Source of the DNA: Kribbella sp. CA-293567
GTDB taxonomy: Bacteria; Actinomycetota; Actinomycetes; Propionibacteriales; Kribbellaceae
DNA: 64,000 bases
Assembly: GCF_027627575.1 (NCBI RefSeq)
Contig: NZ_CP114065.1
Coordinates: forward strand, 6,882,001 to 6,946,000
Reading direction: 5' to 3'
Part shown: positions 16,473 to 25,754 of the stretch, piece by piece
Layout of the letters: every line of letters begins with the position of its first letter
How positions within the stretch are numbered: the first letter of the stretch is position 1
Made by a program: the position numbers and the translations under genes
The notes under the pieces: generated by a model
What the model was told of the DNA's origin: nothing
The model's database searches: none
Seen by the model: the letters and a program-made list of their open reading frames with translations, nothing else

Positions 16473-17686
16473 GAAGCTGCCTCCTTGGTTTTCTCTGACG
16501 GGGTCGGCGTCAGGGGTTGCTCGGACTCCTCCTGGATGGAGCAGTCCGTGGGTTGCCCGGTGGCGGGATCGAGCCGCAGCGGGAGTCGGACGGTGAAGGT
16601 GGACCCCTGGCCCTCGACGCTCCAGACCCGTACGTCGCCACCGTGGATCGAGGCGATGTGCTTGACGATGGACAGGCCGAGGCCGGTCCCGCCGGTCTCG
16701 CGGCTGCGGGCCCGGTCGACCCGGTAGAAGCGCTCGAAGATGCGCTCCAGGTCGCTGCTCGGGATCCCCACGCCCTGGTCGCTGACGGTGATCTCCACCA
16801 GGTCCCCGATCGGGTGGGCGGCGACCGCCACCCGGGTCCCGTCGGGGCTGTAGTTGACGGCGTTCTCCACCAGGTTGCCGATCGCGATCGCCAGCTGGTC
16901 CTCGCTGCCCATCACCTCGAGCGCGGGGTCGGTCTTCACCACCAGGTTGATCTGGCGGTCCTCGGCGTCGACCCGGCAACGGTCCACCGCCGCCTCGATC
17001 ACGCCGTTGATGTCGACCGGGGTCGGGTGCTCCAACGGGTCGTCGCCCTGCAGCCGGGACAGTTCGATGATCTCCTTCACCAGCCGGCTCAGCCGGCTGG
17101 CCTCGATCCGCATCCGGCCGGAGAAGCGCTGGACGGCGGGCGGGTCGTCGGAGGCCTCGGCGACCGCGTCGGCGAGCAGGATGATCGCCCCGATCGGGGT
17201 CTTCAGCTCGTGGCTGACGTTGACCGTGAAGTCGCGGCGGATCGCCTCCAGCCGGCGCTCGCGGGTCCGGTCCTCGACCAGGACGAGCACCAGCTGGCTG
17301 CCGAGCGGGGCCACCCGGGCACTCACGTACTGGGTGGCGCCGAGCCGGCCGCGGACGATCTCCAGGTCCTGCTGGCGGATCTCGCCGTCGCGACGGACCG
17401 CCCGGACCATGGTCAGCAGGTCGTCCACCACCAGCCGCTCGCCCCGGACGATGCCGAGCACGTGCGCCGGGGCGCTGGCCTGCAGCACCTGGTCCTCGGG
17501 GCCCATCACGACCGCCGACGAGCGCAGTACGGACAGGACGGTGGCAACGCCACTGGGCACGATCGGGTCCGGCGAGACCGGCACCTTCGTCTGGGATCGC
17601 TCGCTCAGCATCATCGCGCCGAGCGAAAGGAGAGCCAGAGCCGCGCCGATGACGCCGCCCAGCACCGCTGCCAGCGTGGGGTCCAC
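16469..17686 (-). CDS. senX3: sensor histidine kinase SenX3
   Basis: A 405-residue protein. The GTG at 17686 is chosen because a TANNNT box (TAGCAT on this strand) ends 7 nt upstream; an earlier in-frame ATG at 17734 would add 16 residues. One evident membrane helix at 5-26, a degenerate PAS region at about 45-140, the phosphorylated His159 in NVSHELKTPIG, and an ATPase domain with VENAVNYSPDG, DQGVGIP and TGGTGLGLSIVKHI. It phosphorylates RegX3 when phosphate is scarce; in related systems the phosphate transporter and PhoU hold it in check. It forms an operon with regX3 through a 4-bp overlap. Confidence 0.93.
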   Translation of the reverse strand: MDPTLAAVLGGVIGAALALLSLGAMMLSERSQTKVPVSPDPIVPSGVATVLSVLRSSAVVMGPEDQVLQASAPAHVLGIVRGERLVVDDLLTMVRAVRRDGEIRQQDLEIVRGRLGATQYVSARVAPLGSQLVLVLVEDRTRERRLEAIRRDFTVNVSHELKTPIGAIILLADAVAEASDDPPAVQRFSGRMRIEASRLSRLVKEIIELSRLQGDDPLEHPTPVDINGVIEAAVDRCRVDAEDRQINLVVKTDPALEVMGSEDQLAIAIGNLVENAVNYSPDGTRVAVAAHPIGDLVEITVSDQGVGIPSSDLERIFERFYRVDRARSRETGGTGLGLSIVKHIASIHGGDVRVWSVEGQGSTFTVRLPLRLDPATGQPTDCSIQEESEQPLTPTPSEKTKEAAS

Positions 17687-17693
17687 GAGATCG

Positions 17694-17699
17694 ATGCTA
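17694..17699 (-). promoter_or_regulatory. -10 hexamer for senX3 (leaderless)
   Basis: On the minus strand this reads TAGCAT, a TANNNT box separated by 7 nt from the GTG at 17686. It supports the shorter senX3 start. Confidence 0.45.
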
Positions 17700-17759
17700 C
17701 GCGGGCAACCAGCAGGGAAAGACCGAATGAGCACCCGATGACCGGAACGCGTCCTAACT

Positions 17760-17781
17760 GTTCATCGGGCGTTCACCACTC
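17760..17781 (+). promoter_or_regulatory. PHO-box-like direct repeat upstream of phoU and senX3
   Basis: Two 11-bp direct repeats, GTTCATCGGGC and GTTCACCACTC, lie back to back. This spacing and the GTTCA start are those of PHO boxes bound by PhoP in Streptomyces and of RegX3 sites. The position in the senX3-phoU divergent gap fits autoregulation of the system. Confidence 0.55.
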
Positions 17782-17895
17782 GTCGCCGACCGGCAACCTG
17801 GCTGGCATACCGTCCAGCGTGGGCGGGAACTGTTCCGTGCCCGCGGTAGCCCCGCCCACCGCAGTACCGGACACCACAGATCGGAAGCAGAGACG

Positions 17896-18615
17896 ATGCG
17901 CGACACCTATCACGAGCAGCTCGACGACATCCTGGCCGAGCTCGAGCGGATGACGCGGACGGTGTCCACCGCCGTCCGCCGTTCCACCACCGCGCTGCTG
18001 ACCGCCGACATCCGGCAGGCCGAGGAAGTGATTGCCGCCGACATCAAGCTGGACGCGGCCGGCGAAGGCGTGGAGGAGAAGGTCTTCGAACTGATGGCCC
18101 GGCAGTCCCCGGTCGCCAACGAACTGCGGATGCTGGTCGCCGCGCTGCGGATGGTCGCCGACCTCGAGCGGATGGGCGACCTGGCCGCGCACGTCTCGAA
18201 GATCGCCCGGCTGCGCTACCCGGCCTCGGCGATCCCGGCCGAGCTGCACCCGGTGATCGAGGAGATGGGCTCGGTGGCCGGCCGGATGGTCGACGGCGCC
18301 GGTGACGTGATCAAGTCCCGCGACGTCGACGCCGCCGCCCGTCTGGAGGCCGTCGACGACGAGATGGACAAACTGCGCAGCAACCAGTTCCGGCTGATGA
18401 TGGACGACTCCTGGCCGCACGGCGTCGAGGTCGCGGTCGACATCGCCCTGCTCGGCCGGTACTACGAGCGGATCGCCGACCACGCGGTCTCGATGGCCCG
18501 CCGGGTGGTCTACCTGGTGACCGGCGAGCTCCCGGTCGCCATCGGCGGCACCGCCGCAGGCTCGGGCGCCGGCGCCTCCACTCCCGTCAACGGAAACGGC
18601 AACGGCAGCCACTGA
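17896..18615 (+). CDS. phoU: phosphate signalling protein PhoU
   Basis: A 239-residue, mostly helical protein with the two PhoU repeats. Typical metal-binding acidic stretches are seen at ADLERMGDLAAHVSKIA and YERIADHAVSMARR (the E/DxxxD pattern of PhoU). It starts MRDTYHEQLDDILAELERM and ends with a flexible Gly/Asn tail. PhoU couples the Pst phosphate transporter to the SenX3-type kinase and keeps the Pho regulon off when phosphate is plentiful. It is divergent from senX3-regX3 with the PHO-box-like repeat between them. No pst genes lie in this window. Confidence 0.95.
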   Translation: MRDTYHEQLDDILAELERMTRTVSTAVRRSTTALLTADIRQAEEVIAADIKLDAAGEGVEEKVFELMARQSPVANELRMLVAALRMVADLERMGDLAAHVSKIARLRYPASAIPAELHPVIEEMGSVAGRMVDGAGDVIKSRDVDAAARLEAVDDEMDKLRSNQFRLMMDDSWPHGVEVAVDIALLGRYYERIADHAVSMARRVVYLVTGELPVAIGGTAAGSGAGASTPVNGNGNGSH

Positions 18616-18627
18616 TCCGGCTCCATG

Positions 18628-18670
18628 AAAGTAGCCCCGAGCAACCATTTGGTTGCTGGGGGCTACTTTT
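18628..18670. terminator. bidirectional terminator between phoU and gpmA
   Basis: AAAGTAGCCCC-AGCAACC pairs with GGTTGCT-GGGGCTACTTT around an ATTT loop. The stem is nearly perfect, flanked by A-rich and T-rich ends on either side, and sits between convergent genes. Confidence 0.9.
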
Positions 18671-18679
18671 ACGGGTGGG

Positions 18680-19426
18680 TCAGCGGCCCTGGTTCTTGAC
18701 CGCCTCGATCGCGGCGGCGGCCGCGGCGGGGTCGAGGTACTCGCCGCCGGGCTTGACCGGGGTGAAGTTCTCGTCGAGCTCGTAGTACAGCGGGACGCCG
18801 GTCGGGATGTTCAGGCCGACCACGGTCTGCTCGTCCAGGGTGTCCAGGTGCTTGACCAGGGCGCGCAGCGAGTTGCCGTGCGCGGTGACCAGGACGGTCT
18901 TGCCGTCGCGCAGGTCCGGCACGATCGCGTCGTACCAGTACGGCAGCATCCGCTCGACGACGTCCTTCAGGCACTCGGTGGCCGGCAGCAGCTCCGGCGG
19001 CAGACCGGCGTACCGGGGGTCGCCGGCCTGATCGAACTCCGAGCCGCGCTCGATCGGCGGCGGCGGGGTGTCGTAGGAGCGGCGGAACAGCATGAACTGC
19101 TCCTCGCCGAGCTCCTCCAGGGTTTGCTTCTTGTCCTTGCCCTGCAGACCGCCGTAGTGGCGCTCGTTCAGCCGCCAGGAGCGGCGGACGTCGATCCAGG
19201 ACCGGCCGGCCTCCTGGAGGGCGATGTTGGCCGTCCGGATGGCGCGGTGCAGGAGCGACGTGTGCAGGACGTCGGGCAGCAGGTCGCGCTCGAGCAGCAG
19301 CTGGCCGCCGCGGTGCGCCTCCTCCACGCCCTGGGCGTTCAGGTCGACGTCGACCCAGCCGGTGAACAGGTTCTTGGCGTTCCAGTCGGAGTGGCCGTGG
19401 CGCAGCAGGATCAGGCGGTAAGTCAT
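18680..19426 (-). CDS. gpmA: 2,3-bisphosphoglycerate-dependent phosphoglycerate mutase
   Basis: A 248-residue protein that interconverts 3- and 2-phosphoglycerate in glycolysis. The phosphohistidine motif [18 protein letters not shown] is at the N-terminus (H10), [16 protein letters not shown] supplies the phosphate-binding residues and [11 protein letters not shown] carries the second catalytic His. Length and motifs are those of cofactor-dependent GpmA. It shares direction and probably transcription with the YbjN gene 10 bp upstream. Confidence 0.95.
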   Translation of the reverse strand: MTYRLILLRHGHSDWNAKNLFTGWVDVDLNAQGVEEAHRGGQLLLERDLLPDVLHTSLLHRAIRTANIALQEAGRSWIDVRRSWRLNERHYGGLQGKDKKQTLEELGEEQFMLFRRSYDTPPPPIERGSEFDQAGDPRYAGLPPELLPATECLKDVVERMLPYWYDAIVPDLRDGKTVLVTAHGNSLRALVKHLDTLDEQTVVGLNIPTGVPLYYELDENFTPVKPGGEYLDPAAAAAAIEAVKNQGR

Positions 19427-19436
19427 GGCCCTCAGC

Positions 19437-19925
19437 CTACCGAGGCTCCAGCCAGCCCTTGAACGCGTCCAGGTTCCGGGTCGATTCGCCCCGCTTCACC
19501 CGCCAGTCGTACTCCTTGCGGATCGACGAGGCGAACCCCAGTTCCAGGATCGTGTTGAACGAGGTGTCGGAGTACTCCAGCACCGCCCCGAGCAGCCGGT
19601 CCACCTCGACCGGCGTGATCGCGTGCAGTGGCACCCGGCCGTCCAGGTGGATGTCGCCCAGGTGGTCGACGGCGAAGGCGACGCCGTACATCTTCAGGTT
19701 CCGCTCCAGCAGCCAGCGGTAGACGGCCTCGTGGTTCTCGTCCGGCCGGCGCGCGACGAAGGCGTGCACCTGGACCGCCTGACTGCCGACCGTCAGCGAG
19801 ACGGTGGTCTTCAGCTTGCGCTCGCCGGGCAGGTCCGCGCTGAACACCCCCGGCTCGGTCTCGGTGAACTCCAGCTCGTTCTCGTTCAGCACCTGGCGGA
19901 TCACGTCCGCGGCGGACACTCTCAT
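19437..19925 (-). CDS. YbjN domain protein
   Basis: A 162-residue soluble protein starting [20 protein letters not shown]. The ATG at 19925 overlaps the mshA stop by 4 bp. It carries the YbjN fold: beta-strands with [38 protein letters not shown] and a final helical KEYDWR segment. YbjN relatives act in type III-chaperone-like or stress roles; in actinobacteria the gene usually sits between mshA and gpm, as here, but no activity is established. The start is preferred over a longer open frame because of the overlap and the family start. Confidence 0.85.
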   Translation of the reverse strand: MRVSAADVIRQVLNENELEFTETEPGVFSADLPGERKLKTTVSLTVGSQAVQVHAFVARRPDENHEAVYRWLLERNLKMYGVAFAVDHLGDIHLDGRVPLHAITPVEVDRLLGAVLEYSDTSFNTILELGFASSIRKEYDWRVKRGESTRNLDAFKGWLEPR

Positions 19926-21214
19926 CGACCAACCTCCTGGGCCAGCTCGGCCGCCATCGTCTGCTGCGCGGTCCGGTACGCCGCCAGCGTCCTCTCCGCG
20001 GTCAGTTCCCAGCCGAAGCGGCTCGCATGCCCGACCGCGGCGCGGCTCATCGTCTCGCGCAACGGCGGATCCGTCGCGATCCGGCGCAGCGCGTCGGCGA
20101 AGTCGTCGACGTCGTGCCCCGGCACCAGCAGCCCGGTCCGGCCGTCCGAGACCGCCGTGGTCAGGCCACCGACGGCCGCCGCGACCACCGGCGTACCGCA
20201 GGCCTGGGCTTCCAGCGCGACCAGCCCGAACGACTCCGAGTACGACGGCACGCAGACCACCGTGGCCGCGCGGTACCACTCGGCCAGCCCGGCCCGGGCC
20301 ATCGGCTTCACGAACCAGGTCACGTCGTAGACCCCCAGCTCGCGGGCGAGCTCCGCGTGCGACTCGGGGTGCTCCATCCCGTTGCCCGACGGCCCGCCGA
20401 TGATCGCGACCACCAGCCGCTCCCGCAGCGACGGGTCCTTCGCCAGCATCCGGGCCGCGGCGCGGATCAGGATGTCCGGTGCCTTCAGCGGCTGGATCCG
20501 GCCGACGAACGCGAGCACGATCGCGTCCTCCCGCAGCCCGAGCGCCTTGCGGGCCGCTGCCTGGCCGCCCGGGCAGAAGACCTCCAGGTCCACCCCCGGA
20601 CTGACCACGCCGACCTTGGCCGGCTGCGCGCCGTACAGGCTGATCAGTTCGTGCGCCTCGTCCTCGGTGTTGGCCAGCAGCCGGTCGGCCGCCTCGACCA
20701 CCTGCTCCTCACCCAGCAGCCGGGCCGGGGGCTCCGGTACGTCGTCCTCAGCCAGGCTGGCATTCTTGACCTTCGCCATCGTGTGCATGGTGTGCACCAG
20801 CGGCACGGCCCAGCGGTCCCGGGCCAGCAGGCCGACCTGCCCGGAGAGCCAGTAGTGCGAGTGGATGACGTCGTAGTAGCCGGGTTCGCGGATCGCCTCG
20901 GCCCGCAGTACGGCGCGGGCGAACGTGCACAGCTGCGCGGGCAGCTCGTGTTTCGAGAGTCCCTCGTACGGGCCGGCGGCGACGTTGCGCACGGTCACGC
21001 CGGGCAGCAGCTCGACCTTCGCCGGCAAGGCGGACGAGGTGGCCCGGGTGAAGACGTCCACCTCGATCCCGAGGCCGGCGAGCCGCTTGGACATCTCGAC
21101 CACGTAGACGTTCATCCCGCCGGCGTCGCCGATCCCGGGCTGGTCCAGCGGTGAGGTGTGCAGGCTGATCATCGCGACCCGCCGGAGAGGACGGTCTGCC
21201 AAGGGTTGGGTCAC
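19922..21214 (-). CDS. mshA: D-inositol-3-phosphate glycosyltransferase (mycothiol synthesis, first step)
   Basis: A 430-residue GT-B fold (GT4) enzyme that transfers GlcNAc from UDP-GlcNAc to 1D-inositol 3-phosphate. The N-terminal domain has [17 protein letters not shown] and [13 protein letters not shown], the GGMNVY signature of Msh[22 protein letters not shown] and the C-terminal [24 protein letters not shown] (E-x7-E nucleotide-sugar motif) follow. The GTG at 21214 has TACGCT exactly 6 nt upstream. With mshD near the right end of the window it shows that the host makes mycothiol. Confidence 0.95.
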   Translation of the reverse strand: MTQPLADRPLRRVAMISLHTSPLDQPGIGDAGGMNVYVVEMSKRLAGLGIEVDVFTRATSSALPAKVELLPGVTVRNVAAGPYEGLSKHELPAQLCTFARAVLRAEAIREPGYYDVIHSHYWLSGQVGLLARDRWAVPLVHTMHTMAKVKNASLAEDDVPEPPARLLGEEQVVEAADRLLANTEDEAHELISLYGAQPAKVGVVSPGVDLEVFCPGGQAAARKALGLREDAIVLAFVGRIQPLKAPDILIRAAARMLAKDPSLRERLVVAIIGGPSGNGMEHPESHAELARELGVYDVTWFVKPMARAGLAEWYRAATVVCVPSYSESFGLVALEAQACGTPVVAAAVGGLTTAVSDGRTGLLVPGHDVDDFADALRRIATDPPLRETMSRAAVGHASRFGWELTAERTLAAYRTAQQTMAAELAQEVGR

Positions 21215-21220
21215 CGCCTC

Positions 21221-21226
21221 AGCGTA
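21221..21226 (-). promoter_or_regulatory. -10 hexamer for mshA (leaderless)
   Basis: The minus strand reads TACGCT, then 6 nt, then the GTG start of mshA. No ribosome binding site is present. Confidence 0.5.
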
Positions 21227-21262
21227 ACTCCGGCCTCCCTCGGCCGAATCAGGACTTCTCCC

Positions 21263-21268
21263 TAGACT
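21263..21268 (+). promoter_or_regulatory. -10 hexamer for the SDR gene (leaderless)
   Basis: TAGACT is followed by 6 nt and the ATG at 21275. It lies back to back with the mshA promoter in a 60-bp divergent gap. Confidence 0.5.
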
Positions 21269-21274
21269 TGAGGC

Positions 21275-22024
21275 ATGACTTCCAGCACCCGTCCTGTCGC
21301 AGTGGTCACCGGAGCCAGTAGTGGGATCGGGGCCGCTTCGGCGCGGTACCTCGCCCGGGAGGGGTTCGAGGTGGTCTGCGCGGCCCGGCGGCTGGACCGG
21401 ATCGAGGCACTCGCCAAGGAGATCGACGGGCGTGCGGTGCAGTGCGACGTGACCTCGGCCGAGGACGTCGCCGCGCTCGCCGTGGCGGTCGGCGACCGGG
21501 TCGACCTGCTGCTCAACAACGCCGGCGGGGCGTTCGGTTTCGAGCCGGTCGCCGAGGCCGACCTCGCGGCCTGGCGGCAGATGTTCGAGGTGAACGTGAT
21601 CGGGGTCGCGGCGGTCACGAAGTCGTTGCTCCCGGCACTGATCGCGGCGGAGGGCCAGATCGTGGTGATGGGCTCGACGGCCGGCCAGGTCGCCTACGAG
21701 GGCGGCGGTGGGTACGTCGCGGCCAAGCACGCGGCCAAGGCGGTTGTCGACACGCTCCGGCTGGAGCTGTGGGACCAGCCGGTCCGGGTCTGCGAGATCG
21801 CCCCGGGAATGGTGAAGAGCGAGGGGTTCGCGCTCACCCGGTTCGAGGGCGACCAGGCCAAGGCCGACGCCGTGTACGCCGGGGTCGCCGAACCGCTGGT
21901 CGCCGACGACATCGCCGACATCGTCGCCTGGATCGCCACCCGCCCCAAGCACGTCAACATCGACCGCCTGACGGTCCGGCCGCGGGCGCAGGCCGCGCAG
22001 CACAAGGTGCACCGGGTCAGCTGA
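21275..22024 (+). CDS. short-chain dehydrogenase/reductase
   Basis: A 249-residue classical SDR. The NAD(P) motif is [13 protein letters not shown] (residues about 9-21), [11 protein letters not shown] is the structural NNAG motif, and catalytic Ser/Tyr/Lys appear as [22 protein letters not shown] (YxxxK with Y and K). The closest general resemblance is to YdfG-type serine/threonine dehydrogenases, but the substrate cannot be fixed. It is divergent from mshA and convergent with a TetR regulator. Confidence 0.85.
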   Translation: MTSSTRPVAVVTGASSGIGAASARYLAREGFEVVCAARRLDRIEALAKEIDGRAVQCDVTSAEDVAALAVAVGDRVDLLLNNAGGAFGFEPVAEADLAAWRQMFEVNVIGVAAVTKSLLPALIAAEGQIVVMGSTAGQVAYEGGGGYVAAKHAAKAVVDTLRLELWDQPVRVCEIAPGMVKSEGFALTRFEGDQAKADAVYAGVAEPLVADDIADIVAWIATRPKHVNIDRLTVRPRAQAAQHKVHRVS

Positions 22025-22034
22025 GCCAGGCTGA

Positions 22035-22670
22035 CTACTTGGCGCGGAGGCGGTCCACCGGCGGTGAGCTGATCAGCAGCGGCGTACGGGGCTCGGGCAG
22101 CCCGTACGACGCGTGCAGGCGGCGGCGGACCGCCTCGACCGGGAACGTCTCGGGGTAGATTGCCAATTTCACCGTCACGCCCTCGAGTGTTGCCCTGAGC
22201 AACATCTCCTCGACGGCCGGGTCGTCGGCGCCACGCTGACCGAAGATCGACCGGATCGCGTCCTCGATCTGCTCCACCCGGGCCGCCTTGGCCGCCTCGA
22301 CCGCGGCGAAGACCGGATGGGTCCCGGGCTGCAGCATCAGCGAGATCGCCAGCCGCTGGATCGGCAACGTGGACGCCGCGGCCATCAGGGTGCCGTCGAT
22401 GATGCCGGCCAGACGTTCGTCCGCGCTGCCCTGCAAGGTGAGAATGGCGCCGATGCCGTCCAGCCAGCGGTCCAGCAGTTCGGCCGCCAGCAACTGCTTG
22501 CCGGCGAAGTAGTAGGTGACCAGACCGCGGGAGACGCCGGCACGCTGGGTCACGTCCGAGATCGACGCGGCCTCGTAGCCCTTCTCGGCGAAGACCTCCA
22601 GGGCAGCACTCAGGATCCGCTCGCGCGACTTCTCCCGCAGTTCGAGGTTGGTACTGGCCGATCGCGGCAC
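22035..22670 (-). CDS. TetR-family transcriptional regulator
   Basis: A 211-residue protein. The GTG at 22670 is preferred because AGGAAAG lies upstream; an earlier in-frame ATG at 22721 is possible. The N-terminal helix-turn-helix reads [44 protein letters not shown], and the C-terminal ligand domain is of the TetR_C type. Target genes are unknown; a palindrome and promoter elements just upstream suggest that it represses itself. Only 10 bp separate its stop from that of the SDR gene. Confidence 0.88.
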   Translation of the reverse strand: MPRSASTNLELREKSRERILSAALEVFAEKGYEAASISDVTQRAGVSRGLVTYYFAGKQLLAAELLDRWLDGIGAILTLQGSADERLAGIIDGTLMAAASTLPIQRLAISLMLQPGTHPVFAAVEAAKAARVEQIEDAIRSIFGQRGADDPAVEEMLLRATLEGVTVKLAIYPETFPVEAVRRRLHASYGLPEPRTPLLISSPPVDRLRAK

Positions 22671-22786
22671 GGTGCTTCTTTCCTGGCCGGACGCCCCTCG
22701 GGAGCCGAGTCCACCCCCCACGGCGACTCGGCCCCCGGTGGCACGGCCCCGAGGTGCGGACCCCTCCCCAGGCGTCCACTTATAGA

Positions 22787-22798
22787 CTGTACGTACAG
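22787..22798. promoter_or_regulatory. palindromic operator candidate for the TetR regulator
   Basis: CTGTACGTACAG is a perfect 12-bp palindrome. On the minus strand it sits between TTGACA (22807-22812) and TATAAG (22779-22784), where a bound repressor would block transcription of the TetR gene. Confidence 0.5.
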
Positions 22799-22945
22799 CG
22801 AACGAATGTCAAAGGCTCTCCCGAATTCGGCGCTACCTCCACCGACCGGTAGGATGAGATGGCTGCGCACTGCGTCTCCAGTGGCACGTAGGACTTGCCG
22901 TAGCCACCGCCTGACCTCAATCCGACTTGCTTGGAGCGCTTCCGC

Positions 22946-24808
22946 ATGCCCCTCCGTAATGATCTGCGCAACGTGGCCATCGTGGCCCACGTCGACCACG
23001 GGAAGACCACCCTGGTCGACGCGATGCTGTGGCAGTCCGGTGCCTTCGGGGCCCACCAGCACGTCGACGAGCGAGCGATGGACTCGGGCGACCTGGAGCG
23101 TGAGAAGGGCATCACGATCCTGGCCAAGAACACCGCCGTACGGCACAAGATGGCCAACGGCGAGCAGATGACGCTGAACATCATCGACACCCCCGGCCAC
23201 GCCGACTTCGGTGGTGAGGTCGAGCGCGGCCTGTCGATGGTGGACGCGATCGTGCTGCTGGTGGACGCCTCCGAGGGTCCGCTGCCGCAGACCCGGTTCG
23301 TACTGCGCAAGGCGCTGGCCCGCAACATGCCGGTGATCCTGGTGGTGAACAAGGTGGACCGTCCCGACGCCCGGATCGCCGAGGTCGTCGACGAGACCTA
23401 CGAGCTGTTCCTGGACCTGCTGGACCACGACGCCGACCAGTCCGCGCTGGACTTCCCGGTCGTCTACGCCTCGGCCCGCGCCGGTCGCGCCTCGCTGACC
23501 CAGCCGGCCGACGGCGGGATGCCGGACTCCGAGGACCTCGAGCCGCTGTTCGAGACCATTCTGGCGAACGTGCCGGCCCCGGAGTACACCGAAGGCGCGC
23601 CGCTGCAGGCGCACGTCACCAACCTGGACGCCTCGCCGTTCCTCGGCCGGCTGGCCTTGGTCCGGGTGCACGAAGGCACCCTGAAGAAGGGCTCCCAGGT
23701 CGCCTGGTGCAAGCACGACGGCACCATTCAGAAGGTCAAGATCACCGAACTGCTGATCACCGAGGCGCTCGAGCGCGTTCCCGGCGACTCGGCCGGCCCC
23801 GGTGACATCGTCGCGATCGCCGGTATCCCGGAGATTATGATCGGCGACACCCTGGCCGACCCGGAGAACCCGAAGCCGCTGCCGTTCATCACCGTCGACG
23901 AGCCGGCCATCTCGATGACGATCGGTACCAACAGCTCCCCGCTGGCCGGCCGGATCAAGGGCACCAAGGTGACCGCCCGGCTGGTCAAGGACCGGCTGGA
24001 CCGCGAACTGATCGGCAACGTCTCGATCAAGGTGCTGCCGACCGAGCGTCCGGACACCTGGGAGGTGCAGGGCCGTGGCGAGCTGGCGCTGGCCATCCTG
24101 GTCGAGCAGATGCGCCGCGAGGGCTATGAGCTGACCGTCGGCAAGCCGCAGGTGGTCACCCGCGAGATCGACGGCAAGCGGCACGAGCCGGTCGAGCGCC
24201 TGACCATCGACTGCCCCGAGGAGTACCTCGGAACCGTCACCCAGCTGCTCGCGGTCCGCAAGGGCCGGATGGAGCAGATGACCAACCACGGCACCGGCTG
24301 GGTCCGGATGGAGTTCCTGGTCCCGGCCCGTGGCCTGATCGGCTTCCGGACCGAGTTCCTCACCGACACCCGCGGTACCGGGATCGCGCACCACGTCTTC
24401 GAGGGTTACGAGCCGTGGTTCGGCGAGCTGCGCACCCGCCCGTCGGGTTCGCTGGTCTCCGACCGCACCGGCGTCACCACGTCGTACGCGATGGTGAACC
24501 TGCAGGAGCGCGGCACGATGTTCTGTGAGCCGGGCACCGATGTCTACGAGGGCATGGTGGTCGGCGAGAACTCGCGCGCCGACGACATGGACGTGAACAT
24601 CACCCGTGAGAAGAAGATGACCAACGTCCGGTCGAACGCGGACGAGTTCGAGAAGCTGGTGCCGGCCCGCAAGCTGTCGCTCGAGCAGTCGCTGGAGTTC
24701 TGCCGCGAGGACGAGTGCGTCGAGGTCACCCCGGACGCGGTCCGGATCCGCAAACTCGCGCTGACCCAGATCGAGCGCGCGAAGCTCGGCCGCAAGAACA
24801 AAGCCTGA
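22946..24808 (+). CDS. typA: ribosome-associated GTPase TypA/BipA
   Basis: A 620-residue translational GTPase. G1 AHVDHGKTTL (residues 14-23), switch I EREKGITI, G3 DTPGHADFGGEVERGL, and G4 NKVDRPD are clear. Then come the EF-G-like beta-barrel, domain III and V regions and the BipA-specific C-terminus with TNHGTGWVRMEFLVPARGLIGFRT. BipA binds ribosomes and helps 50S assembly and stress adaptation. The ATG at 22946 has TTGGAG 9 nt upstream. The gene appears to be monocistronic. Confidence 0.95.
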   Translation: MPLRNDLRNVAIVAHVDHGKTTLVDAMLWQSGAFGAHQHVDERAMDSGDLEREKGITILAKNTAVRHKMANGEQMTLNIIDTPGHADFGGEVERGLSMVDAIVLLVDASEGPLPQTRFVLRKALARNMPVILVVNKVDRPDARIAEVVDETYELFLDLLDHDADQSALDFPVVYASARAGRASLTQPADGGMPDSEDLEPLFETILANVPAPEYTEGAPLQAHVTNLDASPFLGRLALVRVHEGTLKKGSQVAWCKHDGTIQKVKITELLITEALERVPGDSAGPGDIVAIAGIPEIMIGDTLADPENPKPLPFITVDEPAISMTIGTNSSPLAGRIKGTKVTARLVKDRLDRELIGNVSIKVLPTERPDTWEVQGRGELALAILVEQMRREGYELTVGKPQVVTREIDGKRHEPVERLTIDCPEEYLGTVTQLLAVRKGRMEQMTNHGTGWVRMEFLVPARGLIGFRTEFLTDTRGTGIAHHVFEGYEPWFGELRTRPSGSLVSDRTGVTTSYAMVNLQERGTMFCEPGTDVYEGMVVGENSRADDMDVNITREKKMTNVRSNADEFEKLVPARKLSLEQSLEFCREDECVEVTPDAVRIRKLALTQIERAKLGRKNKA

Positions 24809-24828
24809 TCCAGTAGTAGTCGGGGAGT

Positions 24829-24897
24829 AGCCCGCTCACCTGGTGGCCCGATCCGACGGGGGAAAGTGCCGGATCGTTACCAACCAGCTGGCGGGCT
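24829..24897 (+). ncRNA. candidate structured leader RNA or terminator hairpin before the L,D-transpeptidase gene
   Basis: Three nested stems can be drawn by eye: AGCCCGC/GCGGGCT outside, CTGGT/ACCAG in the middle, CGATCCG/CGGATCG inside, with small internal loops and a 14-nt apical loop containing GGGGGAAAG. It begins 20 bp after the typA stop and ends 50 bp before the next ATG. It could be a typA terminator or part of the 5' leader of the cell-wall gene. No known riboswitch class was recognised. Confidence 0.35.
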
Positions 24898-24947
24898 GCT
24901 GCGTCTGACCTTGTGAAAGCACATCAGTTGGGGGAAGGAAAAGGACC

Positions 24948-25541
24948 ATGGGCATTCTGCGTAAGCTCGGCGCCACCACCACGGCGGTCGCGATGCTGGG
25001 GGTAGGCGTTCTCACCGCCGCGACGACGACCGCGGCCGCGGCTCCGGCCGCCGGCACCGTGGTGGCACCGAAGGTTGCGTCCAAGACCGTCGTCGCCGGC
25101 TCGGCGACCGCCAAGGCCAAGCCGAAGGCGAAAGCGAAGAAGACGGTCTTGGTGCCGGGTCGCCGGCACATTGCCAAGCAGTGCATGACCGGGCGCTACC
25201 TGTGCATCAACAAGAAGACCCGCAAGGTGATGTTCATCGTCAACGGCCGCCTGCAGGCCGAGGGTGACGCCCGCTTCGGCGGCCCCCGGACGCCGACCAA
25301 GAACGGCACCTTCAAGGTCTACCGCAAGTCGAAGAACCACGTCTCGTCGATCTACCACACCCCGATGCCGTACGCGATGTTCTTCGTCGGCGGCCAGGCG
25401 GTGCACTACTCGGCGGACTTCAAGGCCCGCGGTTACAACGGCAGCTCGCACGGCTGCGCGAACATGCGCGACAAGAAGAAGATCGCCTGGATCTTCAGCA
25501 AGGTGAAGATCGGCGACAAGGTCCTGGTCTACAACGCCTGA
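24948..25541 (+). CDS. secreted L,D-transpeptidase-like (YkuD) protein
   Basis: A 197-residue exported protein. The signal peptide ends in TAAAAPAAG near residue 32, followed by an Ala/Lys-rich spacer (AKAKPKAKAKKT). The YkuD domain covers about 80-197: KQCMTGRYLCINKKTRKVMFIVNG, HYSADF with the conserved His, and SSHGCANMR with catalytic Cys170. L,D-transpeptidases make 3-3 cross-links in peptidoglycan or attach proteins. The domain is short and carries no membrane anchor or Ig-like domain. The adjacent gene is a paralogue. A purine-rich GGGGGAAGGAAAAGG precedes the start. Confidence 0.85.
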   Translation: MGILRKLGATTTAVAMLGVGVLTAATTTAAAAPAAGTVVAPKVASKTVVAGSATAKAKPKAKAKKTVLVPGRRHIAKQCMTGRYLCINKKTRKVMFIVNGRLQAEGDARFGGPRTPTKNGTFKVYRKSKNHVSSIYHTPMPYAMFFVGGQAVHYSADFKARGYNGSSHGCANMRDKKKIAWIFSKVKIGDKVLVYNA

Positions 25542-25554
25542 CCTGGAGTCTCTC

Positions 25555-25590
25555 AGCGGCGGCTACTTCCTTCGGGAAGTGGCCGCCGCT
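25555..25590. terminator. terminator after the first L,D-transpeptidase gene
   Basis: AGCGGCGGC-ACTTCC pairs with GGAAGT-GCCGCCGCT around a TTCG tetraloop and is followed by TTCGCG. It is a strong stem 14 bp after the stop codon. Confidence 0.85.
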
Positions 25591-25754
25591 TCGCGTTGCC
25601 GTCCCAAGTCGCGCGCGCTGAGGCCGGCTGTCGAGAGGACGATTTCCAGGTCCGTACCTTAGGCTTGATCGGTTGGCGTCCGCCCGATGCCAACTAACTG
25701 ATCCGCGTGGGCGTCCTACCTGGTACAGGGGACGGATCGACTTGAGGGGTTCGG

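Noticed and set aside
15795-16979. A 394-residue version of RegX3 from the extended open frame
   Set aside because: The extra N-terminal part is Arg/Pro-rich reverse-frame sequence over the senX3 gene; the internal GTG gives a normal RegX3.
19922-22012. MshA with a 266-residue N-terminal extension
   Set aside because: The extension is the reverse of the SDR gene; a leaderless GTG at 21214 gives the normal MshA length.
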